The notes below the pieces were generated by a model. The model searched no databases. It was not told the origin of the DNA and saw only the letters and a program-made list of their open reading frames with translations. Both the position numbers and the translations under genes were made by a program. From Cupriavidus pauculus (GTDB lineage: Bacteria > Pseudomonadota > Gammaproteobacteria > Burkholderiales > Burkholderiaceae), in NCBI RefSeq assembly GCF_008693385.1, contig NZ_CP044065.1, positions 2,480,001-2,544,000 on the forward strand: 64,000 nucleotides of DNA. The letters are read 5' to 3'. Below are positions 8,737 to 18,501 of the stretch, in pieces; the stretch's first letter is position 1, and each line of letters begins with the position of its first letter.

Positions 8737-9815
8737 CAGGCCTCCGCACCTCGCACGCGCGTGGCCGCGGCATGCACTTCCTCGACGGACGGCACAATGC
8801 CGTCGTCCCCCACGTTGGCGATGCGATCGGACCAGTAGCCCTCGGTCTTCCAGCGCCACGTGGCCGTATAGATTTCCACCGTCGGACGGCACAGCGCCGC
8901 CGCGATGTGCACGAGGCCGGTATCGACACCGATCACGACCTCCGCGCGATTGATCAGGCCGAAGCCCTGCATCACCGAGAAACGCGGCAGCACGCGCGCG
9001 CCCGGGATGCCCGCGGCAATCTCCTCCGCGTCGCGGCGTTCGGATGCGTTGCCCCATGGCAGCAATACCGTGAGCCCCTCGGCCTGCAGGCGCTTGCCCA
9101 GCGCGTGCCAGTGCGGCACGGGCCAGCGCTTCTTCGCGCCGGCCGTCGCATGGAAGCAAACCGCGTAGCGCGCGGGCAGATCGGCCCACAGCGGATCATC
9201 GACATGCAGCGTGCGCGCGCGCTCCCCGAAAAACTTCGGCGGCTCGGGCGGGGCCACGGCCGTCAGCGCGGCGCCGAGCAGGCGCGAGCGCCGGACCGAA
9301 TGGGTCTGGCGTGGCACCTGGACGGGCGCCGTATAGAACAACCGCGCGGCGGGCTCGTAGCCCGAACCCTGCGTGGCGTTGCCGAGTCCGATCACGGGCG
9401 CGCCCGCCACGCGCGCGGCGGTCCGCGCCACGACGGCGGTCTTCAGCAACCCCTGGGTCTCGAGCACGGCGTCGTAGGGCCGCGCGCGAATCGCATCGCG
9501 TAACGCGCCGAGCTCGTGCCACGTGTCGCCGCGGTAGAACCGCTTGCGCCAGCGCCGCAACGCGAACGGAATCACGTGCGAGACCTCGGGCAGCAGCCGG
9601 ACGAGGTCCACGTAGCCCTCTTCCACGACCCAGTCGATCTCGCACGCGGGCCAGCGCGCGCGCAGATCGTGCACGAGCGGCATGTTGTGGACCACGTCGC
9701 CGAGCGACGAAACCTTGACGATCAGGATGCGCGCGGGCGCGGCATTCGCCGGCAGCGCATAGGGATACGACGCCGGCGACGGATCGTTCGCCGGCGCCAC
9801 GAGCGGCTGCGTCAT
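8736..9815 (-). CDS. waaC: lipopolysaccharide heptosyltransferase I
   Basis: A GT9 enzyme of 359 residues from this start; it adds the first L-glycero-D-manno-heptose to Kdo2-lipid A. Visible signatures are ILIVKVSSLGDVVHNMPL near the N-terminus and IGVDTGLVHIAAAL near the C-terminus, the ADP-heptose-binding region. An upstream ATG at 9839 is possible and would give 367 residues, but would overlap the mutase gene by 20 bp. The ATG at 9815 leaves a 4-bp gap. Neither start has a strong ribosome site. The 3' end overlaps waaA by one base. Confidence 0.93.
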   Translation of the reverse strand: MTQPLVAPANDPSPASYPYALPANAAPARILIVKVSSLGDVVHNMPLVHDLRARWPACEIDWVVEEGYVDLVRLLPEVSHVIPFALRRWRKRFYRGDTWHELGALRDAIRARPYDAVLETQGLLKTAVVARTAARVAGAPVIGLGNATQGSGYEPAARLFYTAPVQVPRQTHSVRRSRLLGAALTAVAPPEPPKFFGERARTLHVDDPLWADLPARYAVCFHATAGAKKRWPVPHWHALGKRLQAEGLTVLLPWGNASERRDAEEIAAGIPGARVLPRFSVMQGFGLINRAEVVIGVDTGLVHIAAALCRPTVEIYTATWRWKTEGYWSDRIANVGDDGIVPSVEEVHAAATRVRGAEA

Positions 9816-9819
9816 CCGC

Positions 9820-11205
9820 TCAGAACGGGAGCTGCGCATCCGGTTTCTCGGCCAGGATCACCCGCTTGAACTCGGCCTGGATACGCGCGAGCGCCGCATC
9901 GTTGTCCGCCTCGAAGCGCATCACCACCACGGGCGTGGTGTTCGACGGCCGGGCAAGGCCGAAACCGTCGGGATACTCGACGCGCACGCCATCGATCGTG
10001 ATGACCTCGCGCGCACCGTCGAACTTCGCGTTCGCGCGAATCTTGTCGAGCAACGCGAACGGCTCGCCCTCGGCGCACTTGAGCTGCAGCTCCGGCGTGT
10101 TGTTGGCGTTCGGCAGCGCGTTGAGCACGGCGCTGGGATCGGCATGGCGCGACAGGATCTCCAGCAGGCGCGCGCCCGTGTAGAGGCCGTCGTCGAAGCC
10201 GTACCAGCGGTCCTTGAAGAACACGTGGCCGCTCATTTCGCCCGCGATCGGCGCGCCCGTTTCCTTGAGCTTGGCCTTGACCAGCGAATGTCCGGTCTTC
10301 CACATCAGCGGTTCGCCGCCGTGTTCGCGGATCCACGGGGCCAGCTTGCCCGTGCACTTGACGTCGTAGATCACCTGCGCGCCCGGGTTGCGCGAGAGGA
10401 TTTCCTCGGCAAAGAGCATCAGCTGGCGATCGGGGAAGATGACCTGGCCGTCCTTGGTCACGACGCCCAGCCGGTCGCCATCGCCATCGAACGCGAGGCC
10501 CAGTTCGCAATCGGTCTCGCGCAGCGCGCGCATCAGATCCTGGAGGTTCTCGACGTGCGCGGGGTCCGGATGGTGGTTCGGGAAATTGCCATCGACGTCG
10601 CAGAACAGTTCGACGACCTCGCAGCCGAGGCCGCGGAACAGGTCGCCGACGAATGCGCCCGCCACGCCGTTGCCGGCGTCGAGCGCAATCTTCATCGGGC
10701 GCGCGAGCTTGACGTCGCCGAGGATGCGGTCGAGGTACTGCTGGCGGATATCGACGAGCTTGTAGCTGCCGCCACCCTTCGTGAAGTTGCCGGCCTCGAT
10801 GCGCTGGCGCAGGGCCTGGATCTGCTCGCCATAGATCGCCTTGCCGGCCAGCACCATCTTGAAGCCGTTGTAATCGGGCGGATTGTGGCTGCCGGTCACC
10901 ATGATGCCCGAGGTGGCGCGGCGGCCATCGATCTCGATATTGGTGCCGAAGTAGACGATCGGGGTCGCGACCATGCCGAGGTCGATCACATCGACGCCCG
11001 CGGCGCGCAAACCCTCCACGAGGCCACCGAGCAGGTCGGGGCCCGACAGCCGGCCATCGCGGCCGACGACCACGGTCTTCTCGCCGAGTTCGACCGCGGC
11101 CGAACCGAACGAGAGGCCGATCTGACGGGCCACTTCCACCGTCAGCGTCTTGCCGACGATGCCGCGAATGTCGTAGGCCTTGAAGATCGAGGGGTCAATT
11201 TGCAT
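9820..11205 (-). CDS. phosphomannomutase/phosphoglucomutase
   Basis: A 461-residue alpha-D-phosphohexomutase of the AlgC/ManB type, interconverting hexose 6- and 1-phosphates for nucleotide-sugar supply. The phosphoserine loop is TGSHNP (about residues 107-112), the metal loop DGDGDR (~241-246), the sugar-binding loop GEMSGH and the phosphate-binding segment RPSNTTPV near the C-terminus. All four catalytic loops are intact. It is the first gene of the minus-strand mutase-waaC-waaA run and feeds the LPS and polysaccharide genes around it. Confidence 0.94.
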   Translation of the reverse strand: MQIDPSIFKAYDIRGIVGKTLTVEVARQIGLSFGSAAVELGEKTVVVGRDGRLSGPDLLGGLVEGLRAAGVDVIDLGMVATPIVYFGTNIEIDGRRATSGIMVTGSHNPPDYNGFKMVLAGKAIYGEQIQALRQRIEAGNFTKGGGSYKLVDIRQQYLDRILGDVKLARPMKIALDAGNGVAGAFVGDLFRGLGCEVVELFCDVDGNFPNHHPDPAHVENLQDLMRALRETDCELGLAFDGDGDRLGVVTKDGQVIFPDRQLMLFAEEILSRNPGAQVIYDVKCTGKLAPWIREHGGEPLMWKTGHSLVKAKLKETGAPIAGEMSGHVFFKDRWYGFDDGLYTGARLLEILSRHADPSAVLNALPNANNTPELQLKCAEGEPFALLDKIRANAKFDGAREVITIDGVRVEYPDGFGLARPSNTTPVVVMRFEADNDAALARIQAEFKRVILAEKPDAQLPF

Positions 11206-11306
11206 AGATCGTCCTTAGGGAGTGCGGTGCGTCCGTCACATGGCGGGCACTACCAGGCGGGTTGTCCAAAGGCGCCATTTTGCCGGATTGCGGCGACGGC
11301 GGCAGT

Positions 11307-11312
11307 TATAAT
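11307..11312 (+). promoter_or_regulatory. -10 box for polysaccharide block 1
   Basis: A consensus TATAAT lies 169 bp before the first glycosyltransferase of the plus-strand block, in the divergent gap with the mutase gene. No well-spaced -35 is evident (TTGCCG at 11280-11285 is 21 bp away). A long untranslated leader would follow. Confidence 0.4.
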
Positions 11313-11480
11313 CGCCGAGTTACGTGCGTCCGGCCACCCGATTTCGTCTGATCCTGCAAGTTTGGCGGTATTTGCCGATACGGACCGTGACCCACGCGCA
11401 TCCCTTGTTTCACAAGCGTTGTCCGCCGCCGCCGAATAGGTCGGACGCAGGCGGACCCTGGTTCTCATCGCGCCGCCTTC

Positions 11481-12650
11481 GTGCCCTCGCCTCTCGTTCC
11501 GCCCCGTCCGCGCATCGCCTACCTGATCACGAACTCCGAAATCGGGGGGGCCCAGTCGCACGTCGCCGACCTGCTCCGCGCGCTGCATGGCCGCATCGAC
11601 GCCACGGTGCTGGCCGGCGGCGATGGCCCGCTGTTTACCGCCGCCCGGGCCGCCGGCGCGCAGACCGTCGTCCTGCGCCGCCTCGACAACCGCCTGTCTC
11701 CGTGGCGCGCGGCGCTGGCGTTCCGGGAAGTCCTGCGCGCGCTGCGCGCCGCCGCGCCCGATCTCGTGCACGTGCACAGCGCCAAGGCCGGCGCGCTCGG
11801 CCGGCTGGCGGCCTGGTGCCTGCGCCTGCCCGTGGTCTACACCGTGCACGGCTTCGCGTTCAAGCCGCAGGCCCCGACCCTGCGCCGCGTCGCGGCACGG
11901 ATCGCGGAATGGTGCCTGGCCCCGATCACCACGCGCGTGATCTGCGTCGCGCGGGCCGAGCGGGCACTGGCGGCCACGCTGCCGATTCCGGCGCGGCGCA
12001 TCGACGTGATTCCCAACGGCATTGCCGATACGCCGCTGCGTGCCCAGCCGGGTGCCCCGCTGCGACGGCTCGTCATGGTGGCGCGGCTGGCCTCGCCCAA
12101 ACGCCCGGACCTGCTGATCCGCGCGTTCGGGCAGGCGCTCCGCGACCCGGTCGCCGCGCCGCTGTTCGGCGGCTGCGAGCTGGTCATCGCGGGCAGTGGC
12201 CCGGACCTGCCTGCGCTGCAGGCACTGGCGGACCGCGAGGCGCCCGGGCGCGTCTCGCTGCGCGGCAATGTCGCCGACATTCCGGCACTGCTCGCCGCCG
12301 CGCAGGGGTTCGTGCTGGTGTCCGATCACGAAGGCCTGCCGCTATCGGTACTCGAGGCGATGCGCGCGGGCCTGCCCGTGATCGCCTCGGATCTTCCCGG
12401 CATCCGGGAGCAGCTTGGCGATGACGACGGCCGCCTGATCGCCGGCAACGACGTCGATGCGCTCGCCGCGGCCCTCTGCGAGCTCGCGGCCTCGCCCGCG
12501 TTGCGCGCGGCGCTGGGCCAGCGTGCCCGCGCGCGATATCTGCGCGACTTCGGCCTCGACGCCATGGCTGACGCCACCTGGCGTGTCTACCGCGAAGCGC
12601 TGGCGGACCGTTCGCCCGGTCTCGCCCGCGCGGGCACGGAGGGCGCCTGA
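11481..12650 (+). CDS. glycosyltransferase family 4 (block 1, first gene)
   Basis: A 389-residue GT-B glycosyltransferase. N-terminal acceptor half: IAYLITNSEIGGAQSHVADLL, with the Gly-Gly-Ala loop of GT4 enzymes. C-terminal donor half: LVMVARLASPKRPDLLIRAF and SDHEGLPLSVLEAMRAGLPV, the nucleotide-sugar site with the Ex7E-like Glu pair. The start is GTG at 11481. The stop lies 1 bp before the next gene, and the five genes to 17487 form a tightly packed operon. It adds an unknown sugar to an undecaprenyl-PP glycan in the cytoplasm. Confidence 0.88.
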   Translation: MPSPLVPPRPRIAYLITNSEIGGAQSHVADLLRALHGRIDATVLAGGDGPLFTAARAAGAQTVVLRRLDNRLSPWRAALAFREVLRALRAAAPDLVHVHSAKAGALGRLAAWCLRLPVVYTVHGFAFKPQAPTLRRVAARIAEWCLAPITTRVICVARAERALAATLPIPARRIDVIPNGIADTPLRAQPGAPLRRLVMVARLASPKRPDLLIRAFGQALRDPVAAPLFGGCELVIAGSGPDLPALQALADREAPGRVSLRGNVADIPALLAAAQGFVLVSDHEGLPLSVLEAMRAGLPVIASDLPGIREQLGDDDGRLIAGNDVDALAAALCELAASPALRAALGQRARARYLRDFGLDAMADATWRVYREALADRSPGLARAGTEGA

Positions 12651-12651
12651 C

Positions 12652-13983
12652 GTGAGCCTCCCCAAGAACCCCACGCGCGTGCAGGACAACACGCGCCCCG
12701 CGCCCGGCAGCGCGGCCACTTCGGAAACCGTGCGCCGCGCCAGCCGGATGCTGAGCTGGGCCATGCTCGGCCTGCTGCTGTTCGGCCTGAACCTGATCCT
12801 GGCGGAAGGCCTGCGCCACGCGGGCATCGCCACGTACGTGTTCACGCGCACGATGGCCTGGTCGATCCTGCCCTACCTGTGCACGTTCGTGCTGCTGCAC
12901 CGTTCACTGCACCTGCCGTCCATCGAGGGCAACAGCCTCGTCGGCGTGGCCGGCACGCTGCCGTTCGCGCTGCTGCTGCTCGGCTTTGCCGCGCTTCATA
13001 TCGAGTACTCGCGCGGCGCGCTGATGCTGGGCTACCTGACCACGCTGGCCTGGAGCGGCTTCGGCTACCGGCGCTTCGTGCAGAACTACGTGCCGGTCTT
13101 CGGCTATACCGATCCGCGCGCGCTCGCCCAGCTCGAGGGCATCCTGTCGATGCCGGGCGCGTCGGCGCCGAGCGCGATGCGCTTCGTGCTCATCCGCTCG
13201 CTCGAGGAAGCCGCGCACTGCGATGGCCTGATGCTCGACCGCACGGCCACGGCCGATCCCGAACGCACGCGCGCGCTCGCGCGCTTCAAGCTCGGCCATG
13301 TGCGCATGTATTCGGTGGAGCGCGTCGGCGAAATGCTGACCGGCCGCGTGGGCCTCGCCCATATCGACGAGAACTTCCTCGACGACCACGCGCGGCATTA
13401 TCTGTACGGCTTTATCAAGCGCGTGCTCGACGTGAGCGCGGTGCTGTGCCTCGCGCCGCTGGTATTGCCGGCCGCGTTGCTCACCGCACTGGCCATCCGC
13501 ATCGAATCGCCGGGGCCGGTACTGTTCCGGCAGACGCGCGTGGGCCGGTTCGGCACGACCTTCACGATGCTCAAGTTCCGCAGCATGGCCGTGCAGATCG
13601 ATGCGCCCGCGCAGTTCGCGGCGCGCCACGACCCGCGCGTCACGCGCGTGGGCCGCGTCATCCGCAAGTACCGGCTCGACGAGCTGCCCCAGCTCTGGAA
13701 CGTGCTGACCGCGGACATGAGCCTGATCGGCCCGCGTCCCGAGCAGGTGCCGATGGTCGACAAGTTCTCGGAGACCATCGCCTACTACCCGTATCGCCAT
13801 CTCGTCCGGCCCGGCCTGTCCGGCTGGGCGCAGGTGCAGCAGGGCTACGTGGGCAGCCACGAGGAAACGATCACCAAGCTCAGTTACGACCTCTATTACG
13901 TCAAGCATTGCTCGTTCGCGCTCGACCTGCTGATTGCGGTCAAGACCGTGCGCACGCTGCTGACGGGATACGGGGCGCGCTGA
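12652..13983 (+). CDS. initiating sugar-phosphate transferase (polyprenyl glycosylphosphotransferase)
   Basis: A 443-residue inner-membrane protein. About four hydrophobic segments lie in residues ~30-145, and one more (~265-290) precedes a bacterial sugar transferase domain. That domain carries FTMLKFRSM, KYRLDELPQLWNVL, MSLIGPRPE and RPGLSGWAQV. It transfers a sugar 1-phosphate from a nucleotide sugar to undecaprenyl phosphate, starting a repeat unit. The GTG at 12652 is chosen because GGAGGG precedes it and the upstream gene ends 1 bp before; the frame continues open upstream only as a shadow. This is one of two initiating enzymes in the window (see 20430-20990). Confidence 0.88.
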   Translation: MSLPKNPTRVQDNTRPAPGSAATSETVRRASRMLSWAMLGLLLFGLNLILAEGLRHAGIATYVFTRTMAWSILPYLCTFVLLHRSLHLPSIEGNSLVGVAGTLPFALLLLGFAALHIEYSRGALMLGYLTTLAWSGFGYRRFVQNYVPVFGYTDPRALAQLEGILSMPGASAPSAMRFVLIRSLEEAAHCDGLMLDRTATADPERTRALARFKLGHVRMYSVERVGEMLTGRVGLAHIDENFLDDHARHYLYGFIKRVLDVSAVLCLAPLVLPAALLTALAIRIESPGPVLFRQTRVGRFGTTFTMLKFRSMAVQIDAPAQFAARHDPRVTRVGRVIRKYRLDELPQLWNVLTADMSLIGPRPEQVPMVDKFSETIAYYPYRHLVRPGLSGWAQVQQGYVGSHEETITKLSYDLYYVKHCSFALDLLIAVKTVRTLLTGYGAR

Positions 13984-15116
13984 TGGGTGAACCACGCGCG
14001 CTGCGCATCCTGCTCGTCGCCACCGGCCTCAAGGTCGGCGGTGCCGAGCATCAGGTGGCCGCGCTGGCCGGAGCGTTTCGCGCGCTTGGCCATGTGGTGG
14101 CCATCGTCAGCCTGTCGCCGGGTCGCGAGATCGAGGTGCCCGCCGGCGTCGAGGTGATCGAACTCGCGATGCGCAAGACGCCGGCGGGCCTCGCCCGCGC
14201 GCTGTGGCAGGCCCGCGCCTTCGTGCGCGCATGGCGGCCCGATATCATCCACGCGCACATGGTGCACGCCAACCTGTTTGCCCGGCTGCTCACGCGCATC
14301 GTCCGTTGCCCACCGCTGGTCTGCACCGCGCACAGCTATCGCGAGGGCGGCCGCGCGCGCATGCTCGCCTATCGTCTGACCGACCGATGGTGCGCGTTGA
14401 CCACGCACGTCAGCGAAGCGGGCCGCGCGGGCATGATCGCCGCCGGCGCGGTACCCGCCGCGCGCGTCGTCGTCATGCCGAACGGCATCGATATCGCGCG
14501 CTTTCATTACGATGCGGAGCGGCGCGCGCGCACGCGTGCCAGCCTCGGCATCGACGACGGCACGCCGTTGCTGATGCATGTGGGCCGGCTCGTGCCGGCC
14601 AAGGCCCAGCATGTGCTGATCGACGCGTTCGCGCGCGCCCATGACAAGCGCGCGCGGCTGCTGATCGCGGGCGGCGGGCCGCTGGCCGATGCGCTTGCCG
14701 CCCAGGTCCACGCGCGGGGCCTCGACGGCCGCGTGCAGCTGCTTGGCCCCCGACAGGACGTGCCCGCGCTGCTCGACGCCGCCGACGCCTTTGCACTCTC
14801 CTCGGAGATCGAGGGCTCTCCGCTGGCACTCGCGGAAGCACTGGCGAACGGTTGCCCGGTCGTGTCCACCGACGCGCCGGGCGTGCGCGAGATCGTCGAT
14901 GGACTCGGCGCGATCGTGCCGCGTGGCGATGCCGAAGCGCTCGCCACCGCCATCGATACCGCAGTGCGCGAGGGGCGCGGCGATGCCCGCGCGCAGGCCG
15001 CGCGCCGCGCGCATGTCCGCGCGACCTGTGCGCTGGATACCGTCGCGCAACGCTGGCTCGCCTGCTACGCCACGCTGCGCGCCGCGCCTCGCGATTCCCG
15101 GCTGGAGCCCGCATGA
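13983..15116 (+). CDS. glycosyltransferase family 4 (block 1, third gene)
   Basis: A 377-residue GT-B enzyme. N-terminal ILLVATGLKVGGAEHQVAAL is the acceptor-side Gly-rich loop; LLMHVGRLVPAKAQHVLIDAF and SSEIEGSPLALAEALANGCPV are the donor-side signatures. The ATG at 13983 overlaps the preceding stop (TGATG), and its own stop overlaps the flippase start (ATGA), so translation is coupled through the operon. The sugar specificity cannot be read by eye. Confidence 0.88.
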   Translation: MGEPRALRILLVATGLKVGGAEHQVAALAGAFRALGHVVAIVSLSPGREIEVPAGVEVIELAMRKTPAGLARALWQARAFVRAWRPDIIHAHMVHANLFARLLTRIVRCPPLVCTAHSYREGGRARMLAYRLTDRWCALTTHVSEAGRAGMIAAGAVPAARVVVMPNGIDIARFHYDAERRARTRASLGIDDGTPLLMHVGRLVPAKAQHVLIDAFARAHDKRARLLIAGGGPLADALAAQVHARGLDGRVQLLGPRQDVPALLDAADAFALSSEIEGSPLALAEALANGCPVVSTDAPGVREIVDGLGAIVPRGDAEALATAIDTAVREGRGDARAQAARRAHVRATCALDTVAQRWLACYATLRAAPRDSRLEPA

Positions 15117-16390
15117 ACCGGCGCGTCGCGGCCAATCTCGCGTGGATGCTGTTCGAGCGCGGCCTGCAGGTCGGCATCGGCATCGTCGTCGTGGCGATGC
15201 TCGCGCGCGCGCTCGGGCCCGTCGGCTTCGCGCACTTTCAGTATGCGCAGTCGATGGTCCTTATCGCGGCCGCGTTCGCGCTCGTGTGCGGCGCCGAAGT
15301 CGTGGTGCCACGCCTCGTTGCCGCGTCGGGCCCCGATGCGGAGGTGGCACGCCACGCGCTGCTGGCCCATGCATTCGTGCTCCGCTTCGCGGGCGGCGTC
15401 ATCGGCTATCTGCTGATGTGCGGATATCTCGGTATCACCTCGCCCGACGCGGAAATCTGGCACGCCGCGCTGCTGCTGGGCATCGCGATCCTGCTGCGCG
15501 AGCCGTTCGGCGTGGTCTCCGCATGGATGCAGGCGCGCACGCACAACCGCCCCGGCGTGCTGTTCAACATGGCGGCGCTCGGCACCAAGGCCGCGCTCGT
15601 CGGCACGCTGTTTCTGTGCGGCGTGCGCGAGGTCAGCGGCTACGCGGCCGCGTTCGCCATCGAAGCGATCGTGGTGGCGGCAATGCAGATGCTCTATTTC
15701 CGGCTGCGCATGCGCGAGCATCGCGTCGGCGGCCTGCTCAGCGTCCATTGGCAGCGCGCGCGTCTGCATGAACTGCTGACGAGCGGCGCGCTGTTCTGGG
15801 GCAGCTTCATCCTGATGATGGCCGCGCGCCGCGTCGATCAGCTGGTGCTGCAACCGGCGGTGCCGGCCGCGGAGTTCGGCGCCTATGCGGCGTGCATGCA
15901 GATTCTCGACAACTTTACCGTGCTCGCGAGCGTGCTTGCCGCGGGCCTCGCACCGGCGTACGTCTACGCGCGCGACACCCTCGCCGAGGCACGCACGAAC
16001 ACGGGCCGCGTCGCATTTGCGCTCGCGGGCGTCGGCCTCCTCGGCGGCGCCGCGATCGCCGCCTGCGCGCCGTGGATCGTGCATCTGCTCTACGGGCACG
16101 CGTTCGCGCCGACCATCGCGCTGCTGCGTGCCGCGGCCCTGCTCTCGTCGCTCGTGTTCGCCGACGTCGGGCTCACGCTGCTGGCCGTGCATCTGCGCCG
16201 CCCCGACTGGATCGCCATCAAATGGCTCATGGTCTTTGTCGTGACGCTGCTCTTCGACCTCGTCATGGTGCCGCGCCACGGCAGCTGGGGCGCGATCGCG
16301 GGCTACGGCCTGGGCAATGCGGTGGCAACGCTGGTCGGCATCGCGTTCTGGTGGCGCTGCCGTCCGGCAACGAGCGTGGCCACGCCATGA
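15113..16390 (+). CDS. Wzx-type polysaccharide flippase (block 1)
   Basis: A 425-residue integral membrane protein with 12 or so hydrophobic segments and the N-terminal MLARALGPVGFAHFQYAQS pattern of oligosaccharide (MATE/MVF-like) flippases. It would move undecaprenyl-PP-linked repeat units across the inner membrane. It is coupled by ATGA overlaps to the glycosyltransferases on both sides. Block 1 thus has an initiating enzyme and a flippase but no obvious own polymerase. Confidence 0.86.
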   Translation: MNRRVAANLAWMLFERGLQVGIGIVVVAMLARALGPVGFAHFQYAQSMVLIAAAFALVCGAEVVVPRLVAASGPDAEVARHALLAHAFVLRFAGGVIGYLLMCGYLGITSPDAEIWHAALLLGIAILLREPFGVVSAWMQARTHNRPGVLFNMAALGTKAALVGTLFLCGVREVSGYAAAFAIEAIVVAAMQMLYFRLRMREHRVGGLLSVHWQRARLHELLTSGALFWGSFILMMAARRVDQLVLQPAVPAAEFGAYAACMQILDNFTVLASVLAAGLAPAYVYARDTLAEARTNTGRVAFALAGVGLLGGAAIAACAPWIVHLLYGHAFAPTIALLRAAALLSSLVFADVGLTLLAVHLRRPDWIAIKWLMVFVVTLLFDLVMVPRHGSWGAIAGYGLGNAVATLVGIAFWWRCRPATSVATP

Positions 16391-17487
16391 CGCTGCCGAC
16401 GGTATGTTTTCTCACGGGGACGCTCAATGCGTTCGCGGGGGCCGAACGCATGACGGCCGTCATCGCCAACGGACTGGCCGAGCGCGGATACCGCGTGCAC
16501 GTACTGAGCCTGTACGACCGGACCAGCGTGTTTCCGCTGCATCAGGACGTGACGCACCATGCGCTGTTCGACGCACGGCCGTCGTTCAGGCGCGAGTATC
16601 TAACAACGGTGCTCGGCATTCGCCGCTTCGTGCGCGAGCACGGCGTCGATGTGCTGGTCGAGGTGGATACGATGCTCACGCTGTTCACGGTGCCGGCGAT
16701 GCTGGGGATGCGCGTGCGGCGGGTCGCGTGGGAGCATTGCCATTTCGACGAGGACCTAGGGCGGCCGGCGCGACGGGTGGCGCGCCGACTGGCCGCATGG
16801 ACGAATGCCGCCATCGTGGTCCTGACCGAGCGGGACCGTGAGCGGTGGCTGACCCTGCGGCGCGGCGCGCATCGGGTGCGCGCCATCGGCAATGCGTTGC
16901 CGTTTGCCATGCCCGACGAGCCCGCGCCGCGCGACCATCGTGTCCTGCTCGCGGTCGGACGGCTCACGCATGCCAAGGGCTTCGATATCCTGCTGCGCGC
17001 ATGGGCGCGGGTGCATGCCTCGCTGCCGGGCTGGCAGTTGCGTATCGTGGGCGATGGCGAGGAGCGCGACGCGTTGCACGACCAGTTGGGCGCGCTTGCC
17101 AGAGCTTCGGATCTGGCGGCCAGCGTCACCTTTGCGGGCACGACCGCCGACGTGAGCGGAGAGTATCGCCGTGCCGCGGCGTTCTGCCTGAGTTCGCGCT
17201 ACGAAGGGTTCGGACTCGTACTAATCGAGGCCATGGCCTATGGCTTGCCGATCGTCGCCACGCATTGCGAGACGGGACCGAAGTCCCTGCTGGAAGACGA
17301 TGTCAACGCGGTCGTGGTGCCGGTCGAGGATGACGCGGCGCTGGGGCGCGCGCTCGTGCGCGTCTGCAACGACGCGGCCCTGCAGGATCGGCTCGCGACG
17401 GGTGGGCGAGCCTTTGCGGGGCAATTCGCGCTGCCCCGCATTCTGGCGCACTGGAGCCAGTTGCTCGACAGCCTGAAGCGGGGCTGA
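16387..17487 (+). CDS. glycosyltransferase family 4 (block 1, last gene)
   Basis: A 366-residue GT4 enzyme resembling the WabH/WaaG-like group. It has FLTGTLNAFAGAERMTAVIA at the N-terminus. The donor domain holds LLAVGRLTHAKGFDILLRAW and SSRYEGFGLVLIEAMAYGLPIV, with both Glu residues of the ExxxxxxxE motif. The start overlaps the flippase stop (ATGA). It ends 16 bp before the 3' end of the convergent Wzz-like gene, where the two polysaccharide blocks meet. Confidence 0.88.
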   Translation: MTLPTVCFLTGTLNAFAGAERMTAVIANGLAERGYRVHVLSLYDRTSVFPLHQDVTHHALFDARPSFRREYLTTVLGIRRFVREHGVDVLVEVDTMLTLFTVPAMLGMRVRRVAWEHCHFDEDLGRPARRVARRLAAWTNAAIVVLTERDRERWLTLRRGAHRVRAIGNALPFAMPDEPAPRDHRVLLAVGRLTHAKGFDILLRAWARVHASLPGWQLRIVGDGEERDALHDQLGALARASDLAASVTFAGTTADVSGEYRRAAAFCLSSRYEGFGLVLIEAMAYGLPIVATHCETGPKSLLEDDVNAVVVPVEDDAALGRALVRVCNDAALQDRLATGGRAFAGQFALPRILAHWSQLLDSLKRG

Positions 17488-17503
17488 CCGGGCGTCGGCG
17501 CGC

Positions 17504-18394
17504 TCAGCGTGCCGCCGCGCGCAGGCGCCGTTCTCGCAGCAGCGACCAGACGAGGCCCAGAGCCAGGCCGAGGGCGCCACCGATGATCAGGAAGTTGATC
17601 TTGCGCGGCCACACGGGACGCTTGGTCACCTCGATGCCGCCCATGGGGCGTGTATTGAAGGTCCGCTCCGGGCTCGACTGTTCGAGCAGATACGAGGCCC
17701 GGCGCTTGAGGTCGCGCAGTTCCTTGTCGTTACGATCGATCAGCTGGTTCAGCAGCACGGACTCGGAGAACTGTCCACGCAGGCCCTCCTTCAAACGTTC
17801 CTGCGCCAGCGTGCTCAGTTGCTTCTGGCGGTTCTCCGCCGCGGTCACGTCGCGCGCGACCTGCGCATTTTCGGCGGCGATACGTTTGAGCGAAGGCTCG
17901 GCGAGCTTCAGATGCTCCAGAATCAATTGATCCTGATAGGCCTGAATCACGCGCTGTGCCATCTCGGGCGAGGTGCCGCGCACGCTGATCTCGAGCAACT
18001 CGGCATTCCGGATCAACCGCGCATTGATGCTCGCGCGCAGCAGGTCGGTATCGCGATTGACGTTGGGCGCCGTCGGCAGGTTGAGCCGTTGCAGGACGGC
18101 GTCCTGAAACTGCTCGAGCCGTACCCGTTCCACCGCGCGCGCGGTCGGTTCGATCACCGCGAGCTGCGGCTGGTCGTTCTCCGTGCTGTAGAACAATTGA
18201 CCCACCTGCATGATCGTGCTGGCCTGCCACTGTTTCGGCAGCGCCATTGCCACGAGGACCGCGATGATCGCGCCGAGCACGGGCAGGCCCAATAGCCGGT
18301 ATTTGTGGCGGAAGATGAAATCGATACCTTCTCCGGCGGTCAGGCCGTCACCTCGAAGCGTCGCGGGGCGCGCCGGTTGCAAATTGTCAGTCAT
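17504..18394 (-). CDS. Wzz-family chain-length determinant
   Basis: A 296-residue protein with the Wzz/PCP layout: a membrane segment near residues 32-53, a long periplasmic region with coiled-coil stretches (about 150-215), and a second membrane segment near 265-285 preceded by RPVWPRKINF, the Pro-containing motif of this family. It controls O-antigen or capsule chain length in the periplasm. There is no cytoplasmic kinase domain, so it is PCP-1-like. The frame extends to a TTG at 18406, but the ATG at 18394 is more likely. It is the last gene of the minus-strand block. Confidence 0.85.
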   Translation of the reverse strand: MTDNLQPARPATLRGDGLTAGEGIDFIFRHKYRLLGLPVLGAIIAVLVAMALPKQWQASTIMQVGQLFYSTENDQPQLAVIEPTARAVERVRLEQFQDAVLQRLNLPTAPNVNRDTDLLRASINARLIRNAELLEISVRGTSPEMAQRVIQAYQDQLILEHLKLAEPSLKRIAAENAQVARDVTAAENRQKQLSTLAQERLKEGLRGQFSESVLLNQLIDRNDKELRDLKRRASYLLEQSSPERTFNTRPMGGIEVTKRPVWPRKINFLIIGGALGLALGLVWSLLRERRLRAAAR

Positions 18395-18501
18395 CTTGAG
18401 CAGCAAATTATTCCGGCGCGATGCGCAAGCGCGAGGCCGGAAACTACATGGGTTATAAAAATCGCGCGGGCCCGGTCGCCATCAGGCAGACCGTTACGCT
18501 T